From Populus alba (Eukaryota > Streptophyta > Magnoliopsida > Malpighiales > Salicaceae), in contig NC_133294.1 of NCBI RefSeq assembly GCF_005239225.2, positions 1 through 64,000 of the forward strand: a stretch of DNA of 64,000 nucleotides, read 5' to 3'. The notes below the pieces were generated by a model. That model had not been told where the DNA came from and did no database searches. It saw nothing but the letters and a program-made list of their open reading frames with translations. This document shows positions 35,178 to 46,198 of the stretch, piece after piece (within the stretch, counting starts at the first letter, position 1; each line of letters begins with the position of its first letter). The translations under genes were made by a program, and so were the position numbers.

Positions 35178-38100
35178 TTGAGCTTGTATGCTTCTGCTAC
35201 TTGTTCTACATCAGACTTTCTTCCGCAAACAGCGAAATGCTCTGACTCGGAGAGTTTCGCGGCATTCCGACTTCGATGCCCCGGTTGCCGAAATTCTATT
35301 GGCTTTGAATTTCGAGTGATCCCTCTTCAGCATGTATGCTTCTGCTACTTGTTCTACATTAGACTTTCTTCCGCAAACAGAGAAACGCTCTGACTCGGTG
35401 AGTTTCGCGGCATTCCGACTTCGATGCCCCGGTTGCCGAAATTCAGTTGCCTTTGAATTTCGGGTGATCCCTCTTGAGCATGTATGCTTCTGCTACTTGT
35501 TCTACATCAGACTTTCTTCCGCAAACGGCGAAACGCTTTGACTCAGTGAGTTACGCGGCATTCCGACTTCGATCCCCCGGTTGCCAAAATTCCGTTGCCT
35601 TTGAATTTTGGGTGATCCCTCTTGAGCATGTATGCTTCTGCTACTTGTTCTACATCAGACTTTCTTCCGCAAACGGCGAAACGCTTTGAGTCGGTGAGTT
35701 TCGCGGCATTCCAACTTCGATCCCCGGTTGCCGAAATTCCGTTGCCTTTGAATTTTGGGTGATCCCTCTTGAGCATGTATGCTTCTGCTACTTGTTCTAC
35801 ATCAGACTTTCTTCCGCAAACAGCGAAACGCTCTGACTCGGTGAGTTTTGCGGCATTCCGACTTCGATGCCCGGTTGCCAAAATTTCTATTGGCTTTTGA
35901 ATTTCGGGTGATCCCTCTTCAGCATGTATGCTTCTGCTACTTGTTCTACATCAGACTTTCTTCCGCAAACAGCGAAACGCTCTGACTGGGTGAGTTTCGC
36001 GGCATTCCGACTTCGATGCCCCGGTTGCTGAAATTCAGTTGGCTTTGAATTACGGGTGATCCCTCTTGAGCATGTATGCTTCTGCTACTTGTTCTACATC
36101 AGACTTTCTTCCGTAAACAGCGAAACACTCTGACTCGGTGAGTTTCGCGGCATTCCGAATTCGATGCCCTAGTTGCCGAAATTCACTTGCCTTTGAATTT
36201 CGGGTGATCCCTCTTGAGCATGTATGCTTCTGCTACTTGTTCTACATCAGACTTCTTGCGCAAACAGCGAAACACTTTGACTCGGTGAGTTTCACGGCAT
36301 TCCGACTTAGATGCCCCGGTTGCCGAAATTCAGTTGCTTTTGAATTTTGGGTGAACCCTCTTGAGCATGTATGCTTCTGCTACTTGTTCTACACCAGACT
36401 TTCTTCCATAAACAGCGAAACGCTTTGACTCGGTGAGTTTCGTGGCATTCTGACTTCGTTGCCCCGGTTGTCGAAATTCAATTGCCTTTGAATTTCGGGT
36501 GATCCCTCTTGAAAATGTATGCTTCTGCTACTTGTTCTACATCAGATTTTCTTCCGCAAACGGCGAAACGCATTGAGTCGGTGAGTTTCGTAGCATTCCG
36601 ACTTTGATCCCCCGGTTACGAAAATTCCGCTGCCTTTGAATTTCGGGTGATCCCTCAAGAGCATGTACGCTTCTGGTACTTGTTCTACCTCAGACTTTGT
36701 TCCACAAACGGAGAAACGCTTTGACTCGGTGAGTTTCGCGGCATTCCGACTTCGATGCCCTAGGTGCCGAAATTCAGCTGCCTTTGAATTTCGGGTGATA
36801 CCTCTTGAAAATGTATGCTTCTTCTACTTGATCTACATCAGACTTTCTTCAGGAAACGGCAAAACGCTTTGACTAGGTGAGTTTCTCGGCATTCCGACTT
36901 CGATGCCCCGGTTGCTGAAATTCAATTGCCTTTGAATTTCGGGTGATCCCTCTTGAGAATGTATGTTTCTGCTACTTGTTCTACATCAGACTTTCTTTCG
37001 CAAACAGCGATACGCTCTGAGTCGGTGAGTTTCAGGGCATTCCGACTTCGATGCCCCGTTTGCCGAAATTCAGTTGCCTTTGAATTTCGGGTGATCCCTC
37101 TTGAGCATGTATGCTTCTGCTACTTGTTCTACATCAGACTTTCTTTAGAAAATAGCGAAACGCTCTGACTCGGCTGAGTTTCGCGGCATTCCAACTTCGA
37201 TGCCCCAGTTGCTGAAATTCAGTTGGCTTTGAATTTCGGGTGATCCCTCTTGAGCATGTATGCTTCTGCTACTTGTTCTACATTAGACTTCTTGCGCAAA
37301 CAGCGAAACACTTTGACTCGGTGAGTTTCACGGCATTCCGACTTAGATGCCCCGGTTGCCGAAATTCAGTTGCTTTTGAATTTCGGGTGAACCCTCTTGA
37401 GCATGTATGCTTCTGCTACTTGTTCTACACCAGACTTTCTTCCATAAACAGCGAAACGCTTTGACTCGGTGAGTTTCGTGGCATTCTGAATTCGTTGCCC
37501 CGGTTGTCGAAATTCAATTGCCTTTAAATTTCGGGTGATCCCTCTTGAGCATGTATGCTTCTGCTACATGTTCTACATCAGACTTGCTTCCGGAAATGGC
37601 GAAACGCTTTGACTCAGTTAGTTTCGCGGCATTCCGACTTCGATCCCCTGGTTGCCGAAATTCCGTTGCCTTTGAATTTTGGGTGATCCCTCTTGAAAAT
37701 GTATGCTTCTGCTACTTGTTCTACATCAGATTTTCTTCCGCAAACGGCGAAACGCATTGAGTCGGTGAGTTTCGCAGCATTCCGACTTTGATCCCCCGGT
37801 TACGAAAATTCCGCTGCCTTTGAATTTCGGGTGATCCCTCAAGAGCATGTACGCTTCTGGTACTTGTTCTACCTCAGACTTTGTTCCACAAACGGAGAAA
37901 CGCTTTGACGCGGTGAGTTTCGCGGCATTCCGACTTCGATGCCCTAGGTGCCGAAATTCAGCTGCCTTTGAATTTCGGGTGATACCTCTTGAAAATGTAT
38001 GCTTCTTCTACTTGATCTACATCAGACTTTCTTCAGGAAACGGCAAAACGCTTTGACTCGGTGATCCCTCTTGAGCATGTATGCTTCTGCTACTTGTTCT

Positions 38101-40563
38101 ACATCAGACTTTCTTTTGAAAATAGCGAAACGCTTTGACTCGGTGAGTTTCGCGGCATTCCAACTTCGATGCCCCGGTTGCCGAAATTCAGTTGGCTTTG
38201 AATTTTAGGTGATCCCTCTTGAGCATGTATGCTTCTGCTACTTGTTCTACATCAGACTTCTTGCGCAAACAGCGAAACACTGTGACTCGGTGAGTTTGGC
38301 GGCATTCCGACTTAGATGCCCCGGTTGCCGAAATTCAGTTGCTTTTGAATTTCGGGTGATCCCTCTTTAGCATGTATGCTTCTGCTACTTGTTCTACACC
38401 AGACTTTCTTCCATAAACGGCGAAAAACGCTTTGACTCGGTGAGTTTCGCGGCATTCCGACTTCGATGCCCCGGTTGTCGAAATTCACTTGCCTTTGAAT
38501 TTCGGGTGATCCCTCTTGAGCATGTATGTTTCTGCTACTTGTTCTACATCAGACTTTCTTTCGCAAACAGCGATACGCTTTGAGTCGGTGAGTTTCGCGG
38601 CATTCCGACTTCGATGCCCCGTTTGCCGAAATTCAGTTGCTTTTGAAGTTCGGGTGATCCCTCTTGAGCATGTATGGTTCTTCTACTTGTTCTACATCAG
38701 ACTTTCTTCCGCAAACGGCGAAACACTTTGACTCTGTGAGTTTCACGTCATTCCGACTTCGATCCCTTGGTTGCGGAAATTCAGTTGCCTTTGAGTTTCG
38801 AGGGATCCCTCTTGACCATGTATGCTTCTGCTACTTGTTCTACATCAGACTTCTTGCGCAAACAGCGAAACAATTGACTCAGTGAGTTTCGTGGCATTCC
38901 GACTTTGATGCCCCGGTTGCCGAAATTCAATTGCCTTTGAATTTTGGGTGATCCCACTTGAGCATGTCTGCTTCTGCTACCTGTTCTACAATAGACTTTC
39001 TTTCGAAAATAGCAAAACGCTCTGACTCGGTGAGTTTCACGGTATTCCGACTTCCATGCCCCGGTTGCCGAAATTCAGTTGCCTTTGAATTTCGGGTGAT
39101 CCCTCTTGAGCTTGTATGCTTCTGCTACTTGGTCTACATCAGACTTCTTGCGTAAACAGCGAAACGCTTTGACTCGGTGAGTTTCAAGGCATTACAACTT
39201 CGATACCCCGGTTGCAGAAATGTAGTTGCTTCTGAATTTCGGGTGATCCCCCTTGTGCATGTATGCTTCTGCTACTTGTTCTACATCAGACTTTCTTCCG
39301 CAAACGGCGAAACGCTTTGAGTCGGTGAGTTTCGCGGCATTCCGACTTCGATCCCCCGGTTGCGGAAATTCCAGTGTCTTTGAATTTCGGGTGATCCCTC
39401 ATGAGCATGTATGCTTCTGGTACTTGTTGTACCTCAGACATTCTTCCACAAACGGCGAAACGCTTTGACTCGATGAGTTTCGCGGCATTCCGACTTTGAT
39501 GCACTAGTTGCCGAAATTCAATTGCCTTTGAATTTCGGGTGATCCCTCTTGAGCATGTCTGTTTCTGCTACTTGTTCTTCATCAGACTTTCTTCCGAAAA
39601 TAGCGAAACGCTCTGACACGGTGAGTTTCGCGGCATTCAGACTTCGATGCCCCGGTTGCCGAAATTCAGCTGCCTTTGAATTTCGGGTGATCCCTCTTGA
39701 AAATGTATGCTTCTTCTACTTGATCTACATCAGACATTCTTCAGGAAACGGCGAAACGCTTTGACTAGGTGAGTTTCTCGGCATTCCGACTTTGATGCCC
39801 CGGTTGCCGAAATTCAATTGCCTTTGAATTTCGGGTGATCCCTCTTGAGCATGTATGTTTCTGCTACTTGTTCTACATCAGACTTTCTTTCGCAAATAGC
39901 GAAACGCTCTGATTCGGTGAGTTTCGCGGCATTCCGACTTCGATGCCCCGTTTGCCGAAATTCAGTTGCTTTTGAATTTCGGGTGATCCCTCTTGAGCAT
40001 GTATGCTTCTGCTTCTTGTTCTACATCAGACTTTCTTCCGCAAACGGCGAAACACTTTGACTCTGTGAGTTTCACGTCATTCCGACTTCGATCCCTTGGT
40101 TGCGGAAATTCAGTTGCCTTTGAGTTTCGAGGGATCCCTCTTGACCATGTATGCTTCTGCTACTTGTTCTACATCAGACTTCTTTCGCAAACAGCGAAAC
40201 AATTGACTCAGTGAGTTTCGTGGCATTCCGACTTTGATGCCCCGGTTGCCGAAATTCAATTGCCTTTGAATTTTGGGTGATCCCTCTTGAGCATGTATGC
40301 TTCTGCTACTTGTTCTACATCAAACTTTCTTCCGGAAACGGCGAAACGCTTTGACTCAGTGAGTTTCGCGGCATTCCGACTTCGATCACCCGGTTGCCGA
40401 AATTCCGTTGCCTTTGAATTTTGGGTGATCCCTCTTGAGCATGTATGCTTCTGCTACTTGTCCTACATCATACTTTCTTCCGCAAACGGCGAAACGCTTT
40501 GAGTCGGTGAGTTTCGCGGCATTCCGACTTCGATCCCCCGGTTGCGGAAATTCAGTTGCCTTT

Positions 40564-41596
40564 GAGTTTCGAGGGATCCCTCTTGACCATGTATGCTTCT
40601 GCTACTTGTTCTACATCAGACTTCTTGCGCAAACAGCGAAACACTTTGACTCGGTGAGTTTCGTGGCATTCCGACTTAGATGCCCCGGTTGCCGAAATTC
40701 AGTTGCTTTTGAATTTCGGGTTATCCCTCTTGAGCATGTATGCTTCTGCTACTTGTTCTACACCAGACAATCTTCCATAAACGGCGAAACGCTTTGACTC
40801 GGTGAGTTTCGCCGCATTCCGACTTCGATGCCCCGGTTGCCGAAATTCAATTGCCTTTGAATTTCGGGTGATCCCTCTTGAGCATGTATGTTTCTGCTAC
40901 ATGTTCTACATCAGACTTTCTTTCGCAAACAGCGATACGCTCTTAGTCGGTGAGTTTCGCGGCATTCCGACTTCGATGCCCCATTTGCCGAAATTCAGTT
41001 GCCTTTGAATTTCGGGTGATCCCTCTTGAGCATGTATGCTTCTTCAACTTGTTCTACATCAGACTTTCTTCCACAAACTGCGACACGCTGTGACTCGGTG
41101 AGTTTCGCGGCATTCCGACTTCGATAACCTAGTTGCGGAAATTCAATTGCCTTTGAATTTCGGGTGATCCCACTTGAGCATGTCTGCTTCTGCTACCTGT
41201 TCTACATCAGACTTCTTCCGCAAACGGCGAAAAGCTTTGACTCGGTGAGTTTCGCGGCTTTCCGAATTCCATTTCCCTGATGCCGAAATTCAGCTGCCTT
41301 TGAATTTCGGGTGATCCCTCTTGAGCTTGTATGCTTCTGCTACATGGTCTACATCAGACTTCTTGCGTAAACAGCGAAACGTTTTGACTCGGTGAGTTTC
41401 GCGGCATTCCGACTTCGATGCCCCGGTTGCCGCAATTCAATTGCTTCTGAATTTCGGGTGATCCCTCTTGAGCATGTATGCTTCTGCTACTTGTTCTACA
41501 TCAGACTTTCTTCCGCAAACGGCGAAACGCTTTGACTCAGTGAGTTTCAGGTCATTCCGACTTCGATCCCTTGGTTGCGGAAATTCAGTTGCCTTT
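40564..41596 (-). repeat. 1033-bp seven-monomer HOR, copy 1
   Basis: The unit starts at GAGTTTCGAGGGATCCC. Monomers in order are m1 (GGGATCCCTCTTGACCATG, CTTCTTGCGCAAAC), m2 (GGGTTATCCC, CAGACAATCTTCC), m3 (CTGCTACATGTTC, GCGATACGCTCTTAG), m4 (CTTCTTCAACTTG, CTGCGACACGCTGTGAC), m5 (GATCCCACTTGAGCATGTC, GCTTTCCGAATTCC), m6 (GAGCTTGTATG, TGGTCTACATC) and m7 (GAGTTTCAGGTCATTCC). Three of them (m1, m5, m6) lack one T of the CAGACTTTCTTC tract and are 147 bp; four are 148 bp. 3x147 + 4x148 = 1033, the spacing observed. Confidence 0.9.
40840..40867. other. Stem-loop dyad, 11-bp arms (reverse-oriented example)
   Basis: CCGAAATTCAA at 40840-40850 and TTGAATTTCGG at 40857-40867 are perfect reverse complements with the 6-nt spacer TTGCCT. 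This is the right-arm counterpart of the dyad at 12759-12786 and shows the longer-arm variant. Confidence 0.9.
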
Positions 41597-42629
41597 GAGT
41601 TTCGAGGGATCCCTCTTGACCATGTATGCCTCTGCTAACTGTTCTACATCAGACTTCTTGCGCAAACAGCGAAACACTTTGACTCGGTGAGTTTCGTGGC
41701 ATTCCGACTTAGATGCCCCGGTTGCCGAAATTCAGTTGCTTTTGAATTTCGGGTTATCCCTCTTGAGCATGTATGCTTCTGCTACTTGTTCTACACCAGA
41801 CAATCTTCCATAAACGGCGAAACGCTTTGACTCGGTGAGTTTCGCGGCATTCCGACTTCGATGCCCCGGTTGCCGAAATTCAATTGCCTTTGAATTTCGG
41901 GTGATCCCTCTTGAGCATGTATGTTTCTGCTACATGTTCTACATCAGACTTTCTTTCGCAAACAGCGATACGCTCTTAGTCGGTGAGTTTCGCGGCATTC
42001 CGACTTCGATGCCCCATTTGCCGAAATTCAGTTGCCTTTGAATTTCGGGTGATCCCTCTTGAGCATGTATGCTTCTTCAACTTGTTCTACATCAGACTTT
42101 CTTCCACAAACTGCGACACGCTGTGACTCGGTGAGTTTCGCGGCATTCCGACTTCGATAACCTAGTTGCGGAAATTCAATTGCCTTTGAATTTCGGGTGA
42201 TCCCACTTGAGCATGTCTGCTTCTGCTACCTGTTCTACATCAGACTTCTTCCGCAAACGGCGAAAAGCTTTGACTCGGTGAGTTTCGCGGCTTTCCGAAT
42301 TCCATTTCCCTGATGCCGAAATTCAGCTGCCTTTGAATTTCGGGTGATCCCTCTTGAGCTTGTATGCTTCTGCTACATGGTCTACATCAGACTTCTTGCG
42401 TAAACAGCGAAACGTTTTGACTCGGTGAGTTTCGCGGCATTCCGACTTCGATGCCCCGGTTGCCGCAATTCAATTGCTTCTGAATTTCGGGTGATCCCTC
42501 TTGAGCATGTATGCTTCTGCTACTTGTTCTACATCAGACTTTCTTCCGCAAACGGCGAAACGCTTTGACTCAGTGAGTTTCAGGTCATTCCGACTTCGAT
42601 CCCTTGGTTGCGGAAATTCAGTTGCCTTT
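41597..42629 (-). repeat. 1033-bp seven-monomer HOR, copy 2
   Basis: The start marker is exactly 1033 bases after copy 1, with the same m1-m7 order and almost identical sequence. A small difference is CTGCTAACTGTTC in m1. The near-identity of adjacent 1-kb units points to recent amplification or homogenisation of the whole seven-monomer unit. Confidence 0.9.
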
Positions 42630-43514
42630 GAGTTTCGAGGGATCCCTCTTGACCATGTATGCCTCTGCTACTTGTTCTACATCAGACTTCTTGCGCAAAC
42701 AGCGAAACACTTTGACTCGGTGAGTTTCGTGGCATTCCGACTTAGATGCCCCGGTTGCCGAAATTCAGTTGCTTTTGAATTTCGGGTTATCCCTCTTGAG
42801 CATGTATGCTTCTGCTACTTGTTCTACACCAGACAATCTTCCATAAACGGCGAAACGCTTTGACTCGGTGAGTTTCGCGGCATTCCGACTTCGATGCCCC
42901 GGTTGCCGAAATTCAATTGCCTTTGAATTTCGGGTGATCCCTCTTGAGCATGTATGTTTCTGCTACATGTTCTACATCAGACTTTCTTTCGCAAACAGCG
43001 ATACGCTCTTAGTCGGTGAGTTTCGCGGCATTCCGACTTCGATGCCCCATTTGCCGAAATTCAGTTGCCTTTGAATTTCGGGTGATCCCACTTGAGCATG
43101 TCTGCTTCTGCTACCTGTTCTACATCAGACTTCTTCCGCAAACAGCGAAAAGCTTTGACTCGGTGAGTTTCGCGGCTTTCCGAATTCCATTCCCCTGATG
43201 CCGAAATTCAGCTGCCTTTGAATTTCGGGTGATCCCTCTTGAGCTTGTATGCTTCTGCTACTTGGTCTACATCAGACTTCTTGCGTAAACAGCGAAACGC
43301 TTTGACTCGGTGAGTTTCGCGGCATTCCAACTTCGATGCCCCGGTTGCCGCAATTCAATTGCTTCTGAATTTCGGGTGATCCCTCTTGAGCATGTATGCT
43401 TCTGCTACTTGTTCTACATCAGACTTTCTTCCGCAAACGGCGAAACGCTTTGACTCAGTGAGTTTCAGGTCATTCCGACTTCGATCCCTTGGTTGCGGAA
43501 ATTCAGTTGCCTTT
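42630..43514 (-). repeat. 885-bp six-monomer derivative of the HOR, copy 3
   Basis: The marker spacing is 885 = 1033 - 148. Order is m1, m2, m3, m5, m6, m7. The 148-bp monomer m4 (CTTCTTCAACTTG) is cleanly missing and the monomer register is intact, as expected for unequal exchange between m3/m4-type neighbours. Confidence 0.9.
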
Positions 43515-44251
43515 GAGTTTCGAGGGATCCCTCTTGACCATGTATGCCTCTGCTACTTGTTCTACATCAGACTTCTTGCGCAAACAGCGAAACACTTTGA
43601 CTCGGTGAGTTTCGTGGCATTCCGACTTAGATGCCCCGGTTGCCGAAATTCAGTTGCTTTTGAATTTCGGGTTATCCCTCTTGAGCATGTATGCTTCTGC
43701 TACTTGTTCTACACCAGACAATCTTCCATAAACGGCGAAACGCTTTGACTCGGTGAGTTTCGCGGCATTCCGACTTCGATGCCCCGGTTGCCGAAATTCA
43801 ATTGCCTTTGAATTTCGGGTGATCCCTCTTGAGCATGTATGTTTCTGCTACATGTTCTACATCAGACTTTCTTTCGCAAACAGCGATACGCTCTTAGTCG
43901 GTGAGTTTCGCGGCATTCCGACTTCGATGCCCCATTTGCCGAAATTCAGTTGCCTTTGAATTTCGGGTGATCCCACTTGAGCATGTCTGCTTCTGCTACC
44001 TGTTCTACATCAGACTTTTTCCGCAAACGGCGAAAAGCTTTGACTCGGTGAGTTTCGCGGCTTTCCGAATTCCATTCCCCTGATGCCGAAATTCAGCTGC
44101 CTTTGAATTTCGAGTGATCCCTCTTGAGCTTGTATGCTTCTGCTACTTGGTCTACATCAGACTTCTTGCGTAAACAGCGAAACGCTTTGACTCGGTGAGT
44201 TTCGCGGCATTCCGACTTCGATCCCTTGGTTGCGGAAATTCAGTTGCCTTT
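43515..44251 (-). repeat. 737-bp five-monomer derivative of the HOR, copy 4
   Basis: The marker spacing is 737 = 1033 - 2x148. Order is m1, m2, m3, m5, m6. Both m4 and m7 are absent. It shares the m4 loss with copy 3 next to it, so the m4 deletion probably came first and was duplicated with the unit. The loss of m7 followed. Confidence 0.88.
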
Positions 44252-45284
44252 GAGTTTTGAGGGATCCCTCTTGACCATGTATGCTTCTGCTACTTGTTCT
44301 ACATCAGACTTCTTGCGCAAACAGCGAAACACTTTGACTCGGTGAGTTTCGTGGCATTCCGACTTAGATGCCCCGGTTCCCGAAATTCAGTTGCTTTTGA
44401 ATTTCGGGTGATCCCTCTTGAGCATGTATGCTTCTGCTACTTGTTCTACACTAGACAATCTTCCATAAACGGCGAAACGCTTTGACTCGGTGAGTTTCTC
44501 GGCATTCCGACTTCGATGCCCCGGTTGCCGAAATTCAATTGCCTTTGAATTTCGGGTGATCCCTCTTGAGCATGTATGTTTCTGCTACATGTTCTACATC
44601 AGACTTTCTTTCGCAAACAGCGATACGCTCTTAGTAAGTGAGTTTCGCGGCATTCCGACTTCGATGCCCCATTTGCCGAAATTCAGTTGCCTTTGAATTT
44701 CGGGTGATCCCTCTTGAGCATGTATGCTTCTTCAACGTGTTCTACATCAGACTTTCTTCCACAAACTGCGACACGCTGTGACTCGGTGAGTTTCGCGGCA
44801 TTCCGACTTCGATAACCTAGTTGCGGAAATTCAATTGCCTTTGAATTTCGGGTGATCCCACTTGAGCATGTCTGCTTCTGCTACCTGTTCTACATCAGAC
44901 TTCTTCCGCAAACGGCGAAAAGCTTTGACTCGGTGAGTTTCGCGGCTTTCCGAATTCCATTCCCCTAATGCCGAAATTCAGCTGCCTTTGAATTTCGGGT
45001 GATCCCTCTTGAGCTTGTATGCTTCTGCTACTTGGTCTACATCAGACTTCTTGCGTAAACAGCGAAACGCTTTGACTCGGTGAGTTTCGCGGCATTCCAA
45101 CTTCGATGCCCTGGTTGCCGCAATTCAATTGCTTCTGAATTTCGGGTGATCCCTCTTGAGCATGAATGCTTCTGCTACTTGTTCTACATCAGACTTTCTT
45201 CCGCAAACGGCGAAACGCTTTGACTCCGTGAGTTTCATGTCATTCCGACTTCGATCCCTTGGTTGCGGAAATTCAGTTGCCTTT
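44252..45284 (-). repeat. 1033-bp seven-monomer HOR, copy 5
   Basis: A full-length unit with m1-m7 in order. m1 reads GAGTTTTGAGGGATCC. The m7 copy has a variant GAGCATGAATGC shared with the unit near 58.35 kb and not with copies 1-3. Confidence 0.9.
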
Positions 45285-46195
45285 GAGTTTCGAGGGATCC
45301 CTCTTGACCATGTATGCTTCTGCTACTTGTTCTACATCAGACTTCTTGCGCAAACAGCGAAACACTTTGACTCGGTGAGTTTCGTGGCATTCCGACTTAG
45401 ATGCCCCGGTTACCGAAATTCAGTTGCTTTTGAATTTCGGGTGATCCCTCTTGAGCATGTATGCTTCTGCTACTTGTTCTACACCAGACAATCTTCCATA
45501 AACGGCGAAACGCTTTGACTCGGTGAGTTTCCGCGGCATTCCGACTTCGATGCCCCGGGTTTGCCGAAATTCAATTGCCTTTGAAATTTCGGGTGATCCC
45601 TCTTGAGCATGTATGTTTCTGCTACATGTTCTACATCAGACTTTCTTTCGCAAACAGCGATACGCGCATCTTAGTCGGTGAGTTTTTCGCGGTGCTTCCG
45701 ACTTCGATGCCCCATTTGCCGAAATTCAGTTGCCTTTGAATTTCGGGTGATCCCTCTTGAGCATGTATGCTTCTTCAACTTGTTCTACATCAGACTTTCT
45801 TCCACAAACTGCGACACGCTGTGACTCGGTGAGTTTCGCGGCATTCCGACTTCGATAACCTAGTTGCGGAAATTCAATTGCCTTTGAATTTCGGGTGATC
45901 CCACTTGAGCATGTCTGCTTCTGCTACCTGTTCTACATCAGACTTCTTCCGCAAACGGCGAAAAGCTTTGACTCGGTGAGTTTCGCGGCTTTCCGAATTC
46001 CATTCCCCTGATGCCGAAATTCAGCTGCCTTTGAATTTCGGGTGATCCCTCTTGAGCTTGTATGCTTCTGCTACTTGGTCTACATCAGACTTCTTGCGTA
46101 AACAGCGAAACGCTTTAACTCGGTGAGTTTCGCGGCATTCCGACTTCGATGCCCCGGTTGCCGCAATTCAATTGCTTCTGAATTTCGGGTGATCC
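45285..46195 (-). repeat. HOR copy 6, last of the block (m1-m6)
   Basis: m1 to m6 are in order. The next monomer (from about 46199) starts like m7 but leaves the family at GACTCGGCGAGTTTC and GTTGTGGAAATTCGG. It opens the divergent block that follows. A local patch of extra bases at 45530-45710 (for example CGCGCATCTTAG, TTTTTCGCGGTGC) disturbs spacing and looks like uncorrected read error. Confidence 0.85.
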
Positions 46196-46198
46196 CTC

